DNA of 64,000 nucleotides, from the NCBI RefSeq assembly GCF_002101555.1, contig NZ_LQOL01000034.1, positions 1-64,000 on the forward strand. Direction: 5' to 3'. This stretch comes from Mycolicibacterium canariasense (lineage in GTDB: Bacteria; Actinomycetota; Actinomycetes; Mycobacteriales; Mycobacteriaceae). Position 1 is the stretch's first letter, and every line of letters starts with the position of its first letter. The position numbers and the translations under genes are program-made. The notes under the pieces are model-generated. The model did no database searches. It saw nothing but the letters and a program-made list of their open reading frames with translations, and was not told the origin of the DNA. Of this stretch, positions 44,994 to 53,755 are shown one piece after another.

Positions 44994-45143
44994 ATGCCGG
45001 AACCAGAGCAGCAGCTGACGTTCGGACAGAAAGTCAAGCTGGGCGGCCAGGCCGCGGTGGCGTTGGCCCGCAATCCGAAGGCCTTGGTCGCGCTGGTCAA
45101 GTACAAGCTCGCCGAGCGGAAGTCGGCCAACGGGGCAAACTGA
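44994..45143 (+). CDS. Small basic protein, 49 residues
   Basis: The frame MPEPEQQLTFGQKVKLGGQA then AVALARNPKALVALVKYKLA plus ERKSANGAN is preceded by AGGGGAGAG at 6 bases. It encodes an amphipathic basic helix with conserved-looking composition and no membrane segment. It stands alone between leftward genes. Size, ribosome site and codon usage support a real gene; function unknown. Confidence 0.65.
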   Translation: MPEPEQQLTFGQKVKLGGQAAVALARNPKALVALVKYKLAERKSANGAN

Positions 45144-45194
45144 CCCGGCGGTCCCTGCGCCGCGAGCGCGGCGCCGACACGCTCATCGGCGGGG

Positions 45195-46283
45195 TCACGT
45201 GAACGCGCGGGTGTACTGCGGCGGGAACGGCAGGGTGACCCCGCTGCGTTGTGCGGCATCGCGCACCCAGTTCGGGTTGCGCAGCAGGCTGCGACCCAGG
45301 AACACCGCGTCGGCATCACCGCCGGAGATGATCGCTTCGGCCTGCTCGGCGTCGGTGATCAGTCCCACGGACGTGGTCGGGATCTCCGCTTCGGCACGGA
45401 CCCGCTTGGCGAACGGGACCTGGTAACCCGGTGCCACCGGGATCCTGGCATCCGGCACCGCACCGCCGGTGGACACGTCGATCAGGTCCACCCCCACCGT
45501 CTTCAACTCGGACGCCAGTGCCACGGTGTCCGCGACGGTCCAGCCGGGACGCGGGTCGTCGGTGTCACCGGCCAGCCAGTCGGTCGCCGACACCCGGAAG
45601 AACAGCGGCAGGTGGGCGGGCCACGCCGCCCGGACCGCGGTGGCCACCTGTAATGCGAACCGCATCCGGTTGGCCGGCGATCCGCCGTACTCGTCGGTGC
45701 GCGCGTTGGACGCCGGTGACAGGAATTGGTGGATGAGATAGCCATGAGCGCCGTGGATTTCCAGCACCCGGAAGCCGGCGGCGGCGGCCCGCCGGGCCGC
45801 ATCGGCGAACCCCGCCACGATGCTGTCGATATCCGCGCGGCCGAGCTCGGCCGGAACGTTGTTGCGGCCGAACGGAATCGGGCTGGGCGCCACGGTCGTC
45901 CAGGATTCGGGTGCCCGGTCGGGGTCCGGCCAGGGCCGCCCGGTGCAGCCCTTGCGGCCGGCGTGCACGATCTGAATGCCCGGAACGGCCCCGTGGTCGG
46001 CGATGAAAGCCGCCAACCGTGCGAAACCGGGCACCTGCGCGTCGTTCCACAATCCCAGGTCATAGACGCTGCTGCGGCCCGCCGGGTGCATGGACGTGGC
46101 CTCGACCATGGCCAGGGCCACGCCACCGACGACACGCGCCCCGAAATGCTGCAGATGCCAATCGCTCGGGGTGCCCGCTTCGGGGCCGTCGACGACCGCG
46201 GAGAACTGCATCATCGGTGACATCCATGCCCGGTGGGCAAACGTCACGTCGCGCAACGTCAACGGGGTGAACAGGCTCGTCAT
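45195..46283 (-). CDS. Old yellow enzyme family NADH:flavin oxidoreductase
   Basis: This 362-residue FMN TIM-barrel enzyme resembles YqjM-type OYEs: QIVHAGRKGCTGRPWP with the substrate-binding His, EIHGAHGYLIHQFLSPASNARTDEYGGS with the catalytic Tyr, and FLGRSLLRNPNW at the phosphate site. The cysteine that tunes FMN in YqjM (SPMC) is Met here (MSPMMQFS). Such enzymes reduce activated C=C bonds or demethylate N-methyl groups. The ATG at 46283 overlaps the amidohydrolase stop as ATGA. It is the last gene of the leftward catabolic operon. Confidence 0.87.
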   Translation of the reverse strand: MTSLFTPLTLRDVTFAHRAWMSPMMQFSAVVDGPEAGTPSDWHLQHFGARVVGGVALAMVEATSMHPAGRSSVYDLGLWNDAQVPGFARLAAFIADHGAVPGIQIVHAGRKGCTGRPWPDPDRAPESWTTVAPSPIPFGRNNVPAELGRADIDSIVAGFADAARRAAAAGFRVLEIHGAHGYLIHQFLSPASNARTDEYGGSPANRMRFALQVATAVRAAWPAHLPLFFRVSATDWLAGDTDDPRPGWTVADTVALASELKTVGVDLIDVSTGGAVPDARIPVAPGYQVPFAKRVRAEAEIPTTSVGLITDAEQAEAIISGGDADAVFLGRSLLRNPNWVRDAAQRSGVTLPFPPQYTRAFT

Positions 46284-47257
46284 CGGCTCATCCCCAGGAA
46301 CGCTCGTGCGGCCCGGGCCAAGGCCTGCTCGTCGGGCCCGTGTTTGACGGCGAACCGCACCGGGTCGGCTTCGGCCATGTCGAACGGATAGTCGCTGCCG
46401 CACACGATCTTGTCGGTGCCGGCGATCTTGCCAAGCAGTTCCAGCTGCGGTGCGTCATGGGTGACGGTGTCGAAGTACAGGTCGGCGACCACCTCCGACG
46501 GCAGCCGGGTGCAGCCGCCACGCGCGTCGGCGCGGGCACGCCAACCGTGATCCCAGCGGCCCAACAACCCGGGTGCGCAGCCACCGCCGTGCAGGAAGCA
46601 GATGCGCAGCGCCGGAAGTTCGTCCTTGAGACCGCTCAGCACCAGGTTGGCCACCGCGGTGGCGGTCTCGACCGGGTTCCCGATGAGGTTGGCCAGGTAG
46701 TAGTCGGCCCACTCGGGGCGGCCGATCTGCATGGGATGCACCAGCACCGCCAGGCCCAGGCGGGCGGATTCGGTGACGATGTGCCGCAACACGCCCCGGT
46801 GCAGGGAGCCGCCGTCGACCACCGGCGGAATCGCGACGCCGACCAGGCCGTCGGTCCCGGCGATCGCGGTGAGCTGATCGGTCACCGACTCCGGTGTGCT
46901 CAGGCTGACGATGCCCAGCCCCAACAGCTTTCCGTCCGCTCGGGTCACCACCTCGGCGAGCGCGGTGTTGAACGCCCGCGCGTAGTCGACCCCGGCCGCC
47001 TCGGCACCGAGCGGAAAGGCGAACGGCGGTGCCGAGAGAACCCGGATGCCCACCCCGGCGCGGGCCATGTCATCGATGATCGCGGCCTCGTCGCTCATCG
47101 CGTCGGTGGCGATCGACAACGGCAGGTCACCGAGGTACAACTGGCCGTCCCGGTCGTTCATCGGCCCGTAGGGCGCGCCGGGCGGCAACCCGAACAACGC
47201 GCGGGGCAGCCAGTGGGCGTGCACGTCGATGACGCCGTCGGCAGGGGTGGCGGTCAT
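46280..47257 (-). CDS. Amidohydrolase-2/decarboxylase-like TIM-barrel metalloenzyme
   Basis: The 325-residue protein carries the ACMSD-like metal set: HAHWLP near the N-terminus, VHPMQ, FLHGGGCAPGLLGRW and the aspartate in CGSDYPFDM. This family includes aromatic decarboxylases (aminocarboxymuconate semialdehyde, resorcylate, dihydroxypicolinate) and some hydrolases. Its 4-base overlaps with the cupin and OYE genes make it part of one operon. A decarboxylation step in an aromatic or heterocyclic acid pathway is inferred. Confidence 0.83.
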   Translation of the reverse strand: MTATPADGVIDVHAHWLPRALFGLPPGAPYGPMNDRDGQLYLGDLPLSIATDAMSDEAAIIDDMARAGVGIRVLSAPPFAFPLGAEAAGVDYARAFNTALAEVVTRADGKLLGLGIVSLSTPESVTDQLTAIAGTDGLVGVAIPPVVDGGSLHRGVLRHIVTESARLGLAVLVHPMQIGRPEWADYYLANLIGNPVETATAVANLVLSGLKDELPALRICFLHGGGCAPGLLGRWDHGWRARADARGGCTRLPSEVVADLYFDTVTHDAPQLELLGKIAGTDKIVCGSDYPFDMAEADPVRFAVKHGPDEQALARAARAFLGMSR

Positions 47258-47691
47258 CGGGCGATGTCCAGGGCGGTGTTGGCGCTGTCGAGGTGTTCCA
47301 CCGTGGTGAAGACCAAGTCGGTGTCACCGATGTTCTCGATATCGTGCAGCAGGAATTCCCCTGGCCCGAACTGGAAGTGCCGGGTCTCACCGGCCTGGTA
47401 GGAGACCTCGCGCACGGTGCCGTCGTGGGTGTGCTGGCGGCTGCGGCCGGCGTTGACGGCGGTCCAGAAGTAGTCCAGCACGTGCCGGTGCGCATGCCAG
47501 CGCTCGCCCGGCGCCAACCGGATCTCCCAGACCCGCACCCGGGTATCCTCGCTCAGCAGTCGGGATCCGACGTTGCCGTCGAACGCGTGCTCGGCGAACT
47601 CGGTCTTGAGCCATTCGGGCCAGCTGTCGAAATCGGTGGCCACCAGTTCACCGGCCAGCGGCAGATCGGTCAGGTAGTTGTTGTCGGTCAT
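47254..47691 (-). CDS. Cupin domain protein
   Basis: A 145-residue single cupin. Metal-binding candidates are the His of GERWHAHRH and QHTHDG plus a late His (LHDIEN), with the conserved G(X)5 strand pattern. In catabolic clusters such cupins are either small dioxygenases/isomerases or ligand-binding accessory proteins; this one cannot be decided. GAGGATC precedes the ATG. It lies 27 bases after the flavoprotein gene and overlaps the amidohydrolase by 4 bases. Confidence 0.78.
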   Translation of the reverse strand: MTDNNYLTDLPLAGELVATDFDSWPEWLKTEFAEHAFDGNVGSRLLSEDTRVRVWEIRLAPGERWHAHRHVLDYFWTAVNAGRSRQHTHDGTVREVSYQAGETRHFQFGPGEFLLHDIENIGDTDLVFTTVEHLDSANTALDIAR

Positions 47692-47718
47692 GTCAAGATC
47701 CTCTCGTAGCTGGGGAAT

Positions 47719-48918
47719 TCAGAGTCCGGGCCCGTACAGGCCGAAACGCAGGTCGGGGTCGCCGGGTATCCAGGTGTTGCGGAACTGGGAGCGTTCGCCC
47801 ATGTCGACGACCCGGCGCAGCAGCGAGTCGCTGAGTTGCAGTTGCGCCGGCTCCCACTTGGCCAAGGCCGACGCGATGTCACCGGACGCGGTGGACAGGG
47901 CGTCGGCCAGCGCCCACGCGTCGGCGGCGGCCTTGGCCGTCCCGGCGGCGGCGTGCGGCCGCGACGCGCACGCGGCATCACCGATCAGCGCGGCCCGCCC
48001 GAGCGCCATCCGCGAAGACCGCACATCGGAAAGTACCTGTAGGTAGGGCTGTTCGGTGCCGACCACGACGTCGGCCACCGCAGGCGGAAGTTGTGTTCTG
48101 GCCGCCGCGCGCAGCTCGTCGACGAAGCGGTCCTGTACCTGTCCCGGATGCACAGACACCGACCCACTGAATCCTCTTTTGTCGGTGAGTAATTCGCTGA
48201 GCTGCGGCCCCGCGGGGACGTTGCGGTACCACACGTAGTTCATCAGCCTGTCGGCTTCGTCCAGGCTCTGCTCGCCGGGGATGGGGTACATGGTGATGTG
48301 TGAGTGCGGGATCACCGTGTAGGTGATGGAATCCCGCAGCACCTCCTGCGTCGCCGGGTCCAGGCTTGCCAGCGCGACGGTGCCGCGCCAGCCGACGTAC
48401 CCGGCGTAGGCGAGCTTCGCCTCGGGGTCGAAGTACTCCCGGGCGGGGGAGGTGATGCCGTCGGCGAACACCACCAGGTCGGCGGACGCGGTCCGGCCGC
48501 TGACGAACCGCACGGTGACGGAATCGGCGTCCTGGTCGAATCCACTGGCGTACTCCCCGTAGTGGTAGTACTCGGTGCCGAAATCGGCGAGCAGGGCCCG
48601 GTAGAACGTTCCCCACGAGGTGTAGGTCCACAGCGCCGGTTCGCGATGGATGACGGCGCCGCTGGGATCCAGATACTGCACGTAGGCGGTGGCGGTGTGC
48701 AGGTCGGCCGGGTCCTGGGAACTGCGCTCGGTGAACCACCGCACGGTGTCGGGCTGCAGCACGATGCCGCTGCCGCGGCCGTCCAGCGGCGTCGCGGTGC
48801 GTTCGAACACGTCGACGTGAAAGCCGAGGTCGCGCAACAGCAGTGCGGTGGTGAGGCCGCCGATGGACCCTCCGACGACGATCGCCGACGCGGTGGAGTA
48901 TGCGGACTGTCCGGTCAT
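47719..48918 (-). CDS. FAD monooxygenase resembling 2,6-dihydroxypyridine 3-hydroxylase
   Basis: A 399-residue group A flavoprotein. FAD motif GGSIGGLTTALLLRDLG is at the N-terminus, the DG region reads VFADGITSPARE, and GDAACASRPHAAAGTAKAAADA replaces the usual GDAAH-P, which is characteristic of dihydroxypyridine-hydroxylase relatives. Ring hydroxylation of a hydroxylated pyridine or phenol is inferred. ATG overlaps the MFS gene stop by 4 bases. It is most likely the committing enzyme of the adjacent pathway. Confidence 0.82.
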   Translation of the reverse strand: MTGQSAYSTASAIVVGGSIGGLTTALLLRDLGFHVDVFERTATPLDGRGSGIVLQPDTVRWFTERSSQDPADLHTATAYVQYLDPSGAVIHREPALWTYTSWGTFYRALLADFGTEYYHYGEYASGFDQDADSVTVRFVSGRTASADLVVFADGITSPAREYFDPEAKLAYAGYVGWRGTVALASLDPATQEVLRDSITYTVIPHSHITMYPIPGEQSLDEADRLMNYVWYRNVPAGPQLSELLTDKRGFSGSVSVHPGQVQDRFVDELRAAARTQLPPAVADVVVGTEQPYLQVLSDVRSSRMALGRAALIGDAACASRPHAAAGTAKAAADAWALADALSTASGDIASALAKWEPAQLQLSDSLLRRVVDMGERSQFRNTWIPGDPDLRFGLYGPGL

Positions 48919-50282
48919 GACGCGCTCTTTTCGCTCAGCGGGACCGTGCGGTCCGGGGTCTGCTCTGGGGTCGTGTCCATGGGCATGGGCTCACCCTTGG
49001 TCTCCCTGGCGAATGCCAGCCCGATCACGGCGATCAAGCCGATGGCCGACACCGACGCAGTCGCGATGCCCAGATCACCGTCGAACCAGGAGGAGGCAAT
49101 GACGCCCGCGGTGAGGGGACCCAGCGCGGTGACATAGCGGCCCACGCTGTTGCACACCGCCAGGGCGGTGGCCCGGACACTGGGCGGGAACAGTTCCGGG
49201 CCGTAGATGAAGGTGCCCGACAGCGCGCCGAACAGACCGAAGCCCAGCAGTGGCATCGCGATGAGTACCTCGTCGAAACTGCGGTCGAGCGGAAATGTCC
49301 ACACGATGGTGGCGGCGGACACCGCGAAGCTGATCAGGAAGGCCTTCTTGCGGCCGATACCGTCGGCGATGAATCCCCATGTGGCGTAACCGATGATGCC
49401 ACCGGCGTTGAACAGCATCGCGGCCACGGCCACGCGGTGGTCGGCGACATCCTTGGGCAACTGATCGGCCGTCGTCATCTGCCGGATGATCTGCGGATAC
49501 CAGGTCGACACGCTCCAGAACGCGATCAGGGCTCCGGTGGCCAGCGCGGTGCACACCAGCATGGGGTGCAGCAGCGGCGGACCGACCAGCCGGCGCAGCA
49601 CGAACCGATCGTGATCGGGCTTGCGCCCGAGCGCTTTACGCTCCTTGCGGGCCTCCAGGTGCGCGCCGATCTCGGGCGGTTCGGGGACGTAGCGGCGGAT
49701 GAACCACACCACCAAGGCCGGGATCCCGGCGAGCAGCATCATGGCGCGCCAACCGTGATCGCCCAACAGCGCGTAGGCGGCGGCGGCCATGAAGAACCCG
49801 GCGGCGTAGCCGGCCATCATCACTCCGCCGGCGCGGGCGCGGAAACGGTTGCGCCACGTTTCGGCGATCAGCGCCGCCCCCACGGGGGCCTCGACACCGG
49901 ATCCGAGGCCGGCGATGAAGCGCAGTGCTCCCAGTTGCCACCAGGTGTCGGCGAACACGGCCAGGGCGCTGAAGACGGCGTAGGTGAGGATGCCGATGGA
50001 CAGCACCCGGGTTCGGCCGAAATAGTCGGCCAGCATGCCGAACAGGATTCCGCCGGTTGCCCAGCCGATGAGGAACAGGGCCACGGTCATGCCGCCGTAG
50101 AAGCCGATCGCGGCGCCATCGGTGGCGATCCCGCTGTGCGGCAACAGCTCGGTCATGGCGGGACCCAGCACCAGGACGTAGAGACTGCCGGCGAAGCCGT
50201 CGAGCCCCCAGCCCAGGGTGGTTCCCGCCAGGACGAGCCATTGTGTTCGGGTGATGTCGTGATACCAACGTCCGGGGGACAT
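48915..50282 (-). CDS. MFS importer of the aromatic acid:H+ symporter type
   Basis: A 455-residue MFS protein. It has LGWGLDGFAGSLYVLVLGPA in helix 1 (the D of the DGxD-like motif of AAHS carriers), GMLADYFGRTRV after helix 2, SGVEAPVGAALIAE in helix 4 and FIADGIGRKKAFL in the matching C-half loop. This group brings in aromatic or heterocyclic carboxylates and related acids. It is encoded with 4-base overlap to the hydroxylase gene and 30 bases after the aldehyde dehydrogenase gene, so it is probably the uptake system for the operon's substrate. Confidence 0.85.
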   Translation of the reverse strand: MSPGRWYHDITRTQWLVLAGTTLGWGLDGFAGSLYVLVLGPAMTELLPHSGIATDGAAIGFYGGMTVALFLIGWATGGILFGMLADYFGRTRVLSIGILTYAVFSALAVFADTWWQLGALRFIAGLGSGVEAPVGAALIAETWRNRFRARAGGVMMAGYAAGFFMAAAAYALLGDHGWRAMMLLAGIPALVVWFIRRYVPEPPEIGAHLEARKERKALGRKPDHDRFVLRRLVGPPLLHPMLVCTALATGALIAFWSVSTWYPQIIRQMTTADQLPKDVADHRVAVAAMLFNAGGIIGYATWGFIADGIGRKKAFLISFAVSAATIVWTFPLDRSFDEVLIAMPLLGFGLFGALSGTFIYGPELFPPSVRATALAVCNSVGRYVTALGPLTAGVIASSWFDGDLGIATASVSAIGLIAVIGLAFARETKGEPMPMDTTPEQTPDRTVPLSEKSAS

Positions 50283-50312
50283 GCGTGAGCCTTTCGGTGA
50301 CGGGGCGGGGGA

Positions 50313-51803
50313 TCAGTTCAAGCGACGCTGCGGCTGGTCGCCGTACCAGTCGACGGGCTCGGCCGCGGTGCGCACGACGATCGTCTTGACCCAGGAGAAG
50401 TCGTCGAATGACTCTGTGCCGGCGTCTTTTCCGGAACCGGACTCCTTGATGCCGCCCCACGGCAGGGACGGTTCCAGCCGGTGGTGGTCGTTGACCCACA
50501 CCATGCCCGCGTCGATCTGTGCGGCCACCCGGTGGGCGCGGCTGACGTCGGTGGTCCACACCCCGGCGCCCAGACCGTAGGGATTGTCGTTGGCCATCCG
50601 GATGGCCTCGCACTCGTCGTCGAAGGGGATGACCACCGCCACCGGGCCGAAGATCTCCTCGCGGGCCACCGTCATATCCATGGTGGCGTCGGCGAGCACA
50701 GTGGGGGACAGGAAGAAGCCGTTGTCGAACGGGCTTGGCAGTGTGGGGGTTTCGCCACCGGCGCGCAGGCTGGCACCCTCGTCGAGCCCGGTCTGGATCA
50801 GGGCGGCCACCTTGTCGCGCTGGCGGGCGCTGATCAGCGGTCCCATCTGGGTGTCGGGCAGTGCCGGATCGCCGAGCCGGATGGCATGTGCGCGCGAACT
50901 GAGCGCGTCGACGAACTGGTCGTAGATACCGCGCTGCACCAGGAACCGTGAGCCCGCCACGCACGACTGCCCCGCGGCGACGAAGGCCGCGAACGCCGCA
51001 CCCTCGGCCGCGACGCGCGGGTCGACGTCGTCGAACAGCAGCACCGGTGTCTTGCCGCCCAATTCGGCGGTGATCCGCGCGAACCGGGACGCCGTCGCGA
51101 CGGCGGCGGACCGGCCGGCTTCGGTGCCTCCGGTGAGGGTGATCTTGGCGACGTCGGGGTGGCCGGTGAGCCGTTGGCCCGCCTCGCGCGCCCCGGTGAC
51201 CACGTTGAGCACGCCGTCGGGCAATCCGGCTCCGGTGAGGATCTCGGCGAGCGCCAGGGTGGTCAGCGGTGTCAGCTCGGACGGTTTGACCACGACGGTG
51301 TTGCCGTTGGCGAGAGCGGCGGACAGGCTGCGGGCCAGGATCAGCATCGGGTGGTTGAACGGCGTGATGATGCCGCACACCCCGAGTGGCAGCCGCTGCT
51401 GATAGGTCAGGTACGGGCCGTCACCGGGCAGCACGGCCGGCCGCTGCGCCGCCAGCAGCCCGGCGTTGTACCGGAACCACTCCGGGACCCGGGACAGCTG
51501 GGCCCGGGTCTCGGTGATCGGCCGTCCGTTGTTGCGGGCCTCCAGCGTGTAGAGCCGCTCGCTGGCGTTCTCGATCGCGTCGGCGATGCGCAGCAGCAGC
51601 CGGGCGCGGTCGCTGCGCACCATGGCCGGCCACGCACCGTCCTCGAACGCGGTGCGCGCCCGGGTCACCGCGGCGTCGACGTCGCCGGCGCCGTGTTCGG
51701 GAACGGTGGCGATCACCTCGCCGGTTGCCGGGTTGACGATGTCGCGGAACTCGCCGGGCAGCGGTCCCGTGCGGTGGGCGTCGGTGACGGTAGCGGAGGT
51801 CAT
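50313..51803 (-). CDS. Aldehyde dehydrogenase
   Basis: The 496-residue NAD(P)-dependent ALDH has the proton-abstracting Glu in AELGGKTPV, nucleophilic Cys in GQSCVAGSR and EEIFGPVAVVIPF. Its similarity is to the betaine-aldehyde/hydroxymuconic-semialdehyde group. It oxidises an aldehyde intermediate of the pathway to the acid. ATG 51803 gives a standard N-terminus (MTSATVTDAHRTG) and is first in the leftward operon, facing the PucR regulator across a 106-base gap with two palindromes. Confidence 0.88.
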   Translation of the reverse strand: MTSATVTDAHRTGPLPGEFRDIVNPATGEVIATVPEHGAGDVDAAVTRARTAFEDGAWPAMVRSDRARLLLRIADAIENASERLYTLEARNNGRPITETRAQLSRVPEWFRYNAGLLAAQRPAVLPGDGPYLTYQQRLPLGVCGIITPFNHPMLILARSLSAALANGNTVVVKPSELTPLTTLALAEILTGAGLPDGVLNVVTGAREAGQRLTGHPDVAKITLTGGTEAGRSAAVATASRFARITAELGGKTPVLLFDDVDPRVAAEGAAFAAFVAAGQSCVAGSRFLVQRGIYDQFVDALSSRAHAIRLGDPALPDTQMGPLISARQRDKVAALIQTGLDEGASLRAGGETPTLPSPFDNGFFLSPTVLADATMDMTVAREEIFGPVAVVIPFDDECEAIRMANDNPYGLGAGVWTTDVSRAHRVAAQIDAGMVWVNDHHRLEPSLPWGGIKESGSGKDAGTESFDDFSWVKTIVVRTAAEPVDWYGDQPQRRLN

Positions 51804-51838
51804 GCTTATGAGTGTCGTCACAGCGCGCACGACCTTCA

Positions 51839-51886
51839 ATGTCCATGCGGACATATTCAATGCGGATGTATGTTCTCCCGAACATA
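51839..51886. promoter_or_regulatory. Two similar palindromes in the ALDH/PucR divergent gap
   Basis: ATGTCC-ATGC-GGACAT (51839-51854) and TATGTTC-TCCC-GAACATA (51869-51886) are both perfect inverted repeats sharing ATGT(C/T)C half-sites with 4-base spacers. Their centres are 31 bases apart, about three helical turns. They lie 35-83 bases upstream of ALDH and immediately before the regulator, so they are probable sites for the PucR-type protein. Confidence 0.65.
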
Positions 51887-51903
51887 GGTGGCTGGGGCAG
51901 ACT

Positions 51904-51920
51904 GATGTGGTGACCACATC
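51904..51920. promoter_or_regulatory. Palindrome overlapping the regulator start codon
   Basis: GATGTGG-TGA-CCACATC is a perfect 7-bp inverted repeat that includes the GTG start codons at 51907 and 51910. A roadblock site for autoregulation or an mRNA hairpin hiding the start are both possible. Confidence 0.4.
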
Positions 51921-53694
51921 GACGGGCCAGGACCGGCCGGGTGCCGAGCTGGTGACATGGCTGGCCGCCCTGCGCACCCTCAGTGCCAAGGCCGGCGCCG
52001 AGACCGACCTGCCCGAGGTGCTGTGCCTGGTCGCCGATACCGCCCGGACGCTGCTGGGTTTCGATTTCTGCGGCGTGCTCATCCCGGACGCGGACCGGGA
52101 CCGGCTGTTGGTGCAGGGCTGGAGCGGGCTGTCGGAGGAGTATGTCCGGCGGGTCAATTCGGACCGGGCCATCCGGCTCGACAGCGGTTCCCCGTCCAGT
52201 CGGGCCTTCCACGGTGGTGAACCGGTGGCCATCCGGGATGTGCGCGTCGAACCCGAATTCGCCCTGTGGGCCGGCGTGGCCCGCGATCAGGGGTACCGGG
52301 CCATCGTGGCCGTGCCGCTGGTCGCCGGCACCGAGGTGCTGGGCACCCTCAACGGCTACTACGCCTCGGTGCACACGTTCACCCGGCACGAGATCGAGCG
52401 GTTGATCCTGCTGGCCAACCATGCGGCGATCGCGGTCACCTCGGCGCGCCGCCTGGACGAGCTGCGCACCATGACCGTTTCGCTGCGCGAACAGCGCGAC
52501 GCGCTGGCGCGCTCCGAACAGATCCACGAGCGGTTGCTGGCGGTCACTCTGCGCTCGGGCGGGATCGGCGGTATCGCCGCCGCGCTCGGCGATCTGATCG
52601 GTCGGGCGGTCCTGATCGACGATGCGCGCTACGTCGAATTGGCCCGTGCTGGTGACGATACCGAGTTACCCTCGGCCGCAACGCGTTCCGGTATCCCCGA
52701 CGACGACTCAACGGCGACCGTGGTGCCGGTGCGTGACACCGAGGGCGTCCCGACGGGCTGGCTGGTGGCCAACGTGCGGCTGGGCCAAGAGGTGGCCGCC
52801 CGGATCTGGTTCCCGGGTGCGGTGGATTCCCTTGACGCGCTGCAGGTTCGGGCGGTGGAGCACGCGTCCATCGTGGTGTCGGTCGAGTTGCTCCGTGAAC
52901 AGACCGCGGCCGAGGTGGAGCGGCGGCTCCGTGGCGAATTGCTGGCCGACGTGCTGACCGGTGGTGCGTCGTTACCGCCACAACTGCTGGAGCGGGCCCA
53001 GCGTCTGGGCCACGACCTCACGGTTGCGCACGTCGCGATCGTGGCCACCGTCACCGGGCCGAGCGAGGCGGGGCTGCGACGGGCGTGGCAGCGCGCGCTG
53101 TCGGTGGTCACCGAGCTGGCATCGGCCTTCGCGCCGCGACCGCTGGTGGCCACGCACGGCGGTGCCCTGGTGGTGCTGTGGCCCGACACTGCCGAGGCCG
53201 ACGCGCCGCCGGGTGTGCTGGTGCATCAGGCGATGGCCCGGGTGGCACCGGAGATCACCGCTACCGTCGCCGTCTCCGATTCGCAGCCCGCCGGCGGCGG
53301 CGAATCCTACCGAATCGCCAAGGGCGCATTGGATATCGCGCTGCAGGCCGGCCGTACCGGCGCGGTGGTGACGCTCGACGATCTCGGGATCGTCGGCCTG
53401 TTGCTGCAGCTGGACGATCCGGTCAAGCTCACGGCCTTCGCCGGGCGCACACTGGGCCCATTACTCGACTATGATGCCGACCACCGAACCGAGCTGATGT
53501 CCACTCTGCGAACATATTTCGCATGCAAGCAGGATCGCAACGTGACGGCCGCGGCGCTGGTGGTCCATCCCAACACCGTTGCGCAGCGGCTGCGTCGCAT
53601 CGAGCACCTGTGTGCGGCCGACCTCGCCGACCCCGGGGTCACCACACAGTTCTCGGCGGCGCTCATGGTGCATGATATTGCGGCGCGGCGCTGA
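51910..53694 (+). CDS. GAF-domain PucR-type transcriptional regulator
   Basis: About 594 residues. An N-terminal GAF domain (about 20-190, TLLGFDFCGVLIPDADRDRLLV... AIVAVPLVAGTEVLGTLNGYY) would sense a small ligand. A helix linker (LREQRDALARSEQIHERLL) follows, then a middle GGDEF-like/CdaR domain and a C-terminal HTH_30 (DRNVTAAALVVHPNTVAQRLRRIEHLC). Such proteins act as activators of aromatic or nitrogen compound catabolism. Two adjacent GTGs (51907, 51910) are possible starts. It is divergent from the ALDH operon and followed by a flavin reductase-like gene. Confidence 0.85.
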   Translation: MTTSTGQDRPGAELVTWLAALRTLSAKAGAETDLPEVLCLVADTARTLLGFDFCGVLIPDADRDRLLVQGWSGLSEEYVRRVNSDRAIRLDSGSPSSRAFHGGEPVAIRDVRVEPEFALWAGVARDQGYRAIVAVPLVAGTEVLGTLNGYYASVHTFTRHEIERLILLANHAAIAVTSARRLDELRTMTVSLREQRDALARSEQIHERLLAVTLRSGGIGGIAAALGDLIGRAVLIDDARYVELARAGDDTELPSAATRSGIPDDDSTATVVPVRDTEGVPTGWLVANVRLGQEVAARIWFPGAVDSLDALQVRAVEHASIVVSVELLREQTAAEVERRLRGELLADVLTGGASLPPQLLERAQRLGHDLTVAHVAIVATVTGPSEAGLRRAWQRALSVVTELASAFAPRPLVATHGGALVVLWPDTAEADAPPGVLVHQAMARVAPEITATVAVSDSQPAGGGESYRIAKGALDIALQAGRTGAVVTLDDLGIVGLLLQLDDPVKLTAFAGRTLGPLLDYDADHRTELMSTLRTYFACKQDRNVTAAALVVHPNTVAQRLRRIEHLCAADLADPGVTTQFSAALMVHDIAARR

Positions 53695-53755
53695 CGGCCG
53701 CGGTGGCGGGTGCACCGCGCTCGCAACTGAACCAGTGGGGAGTGAGAGATCAGAC

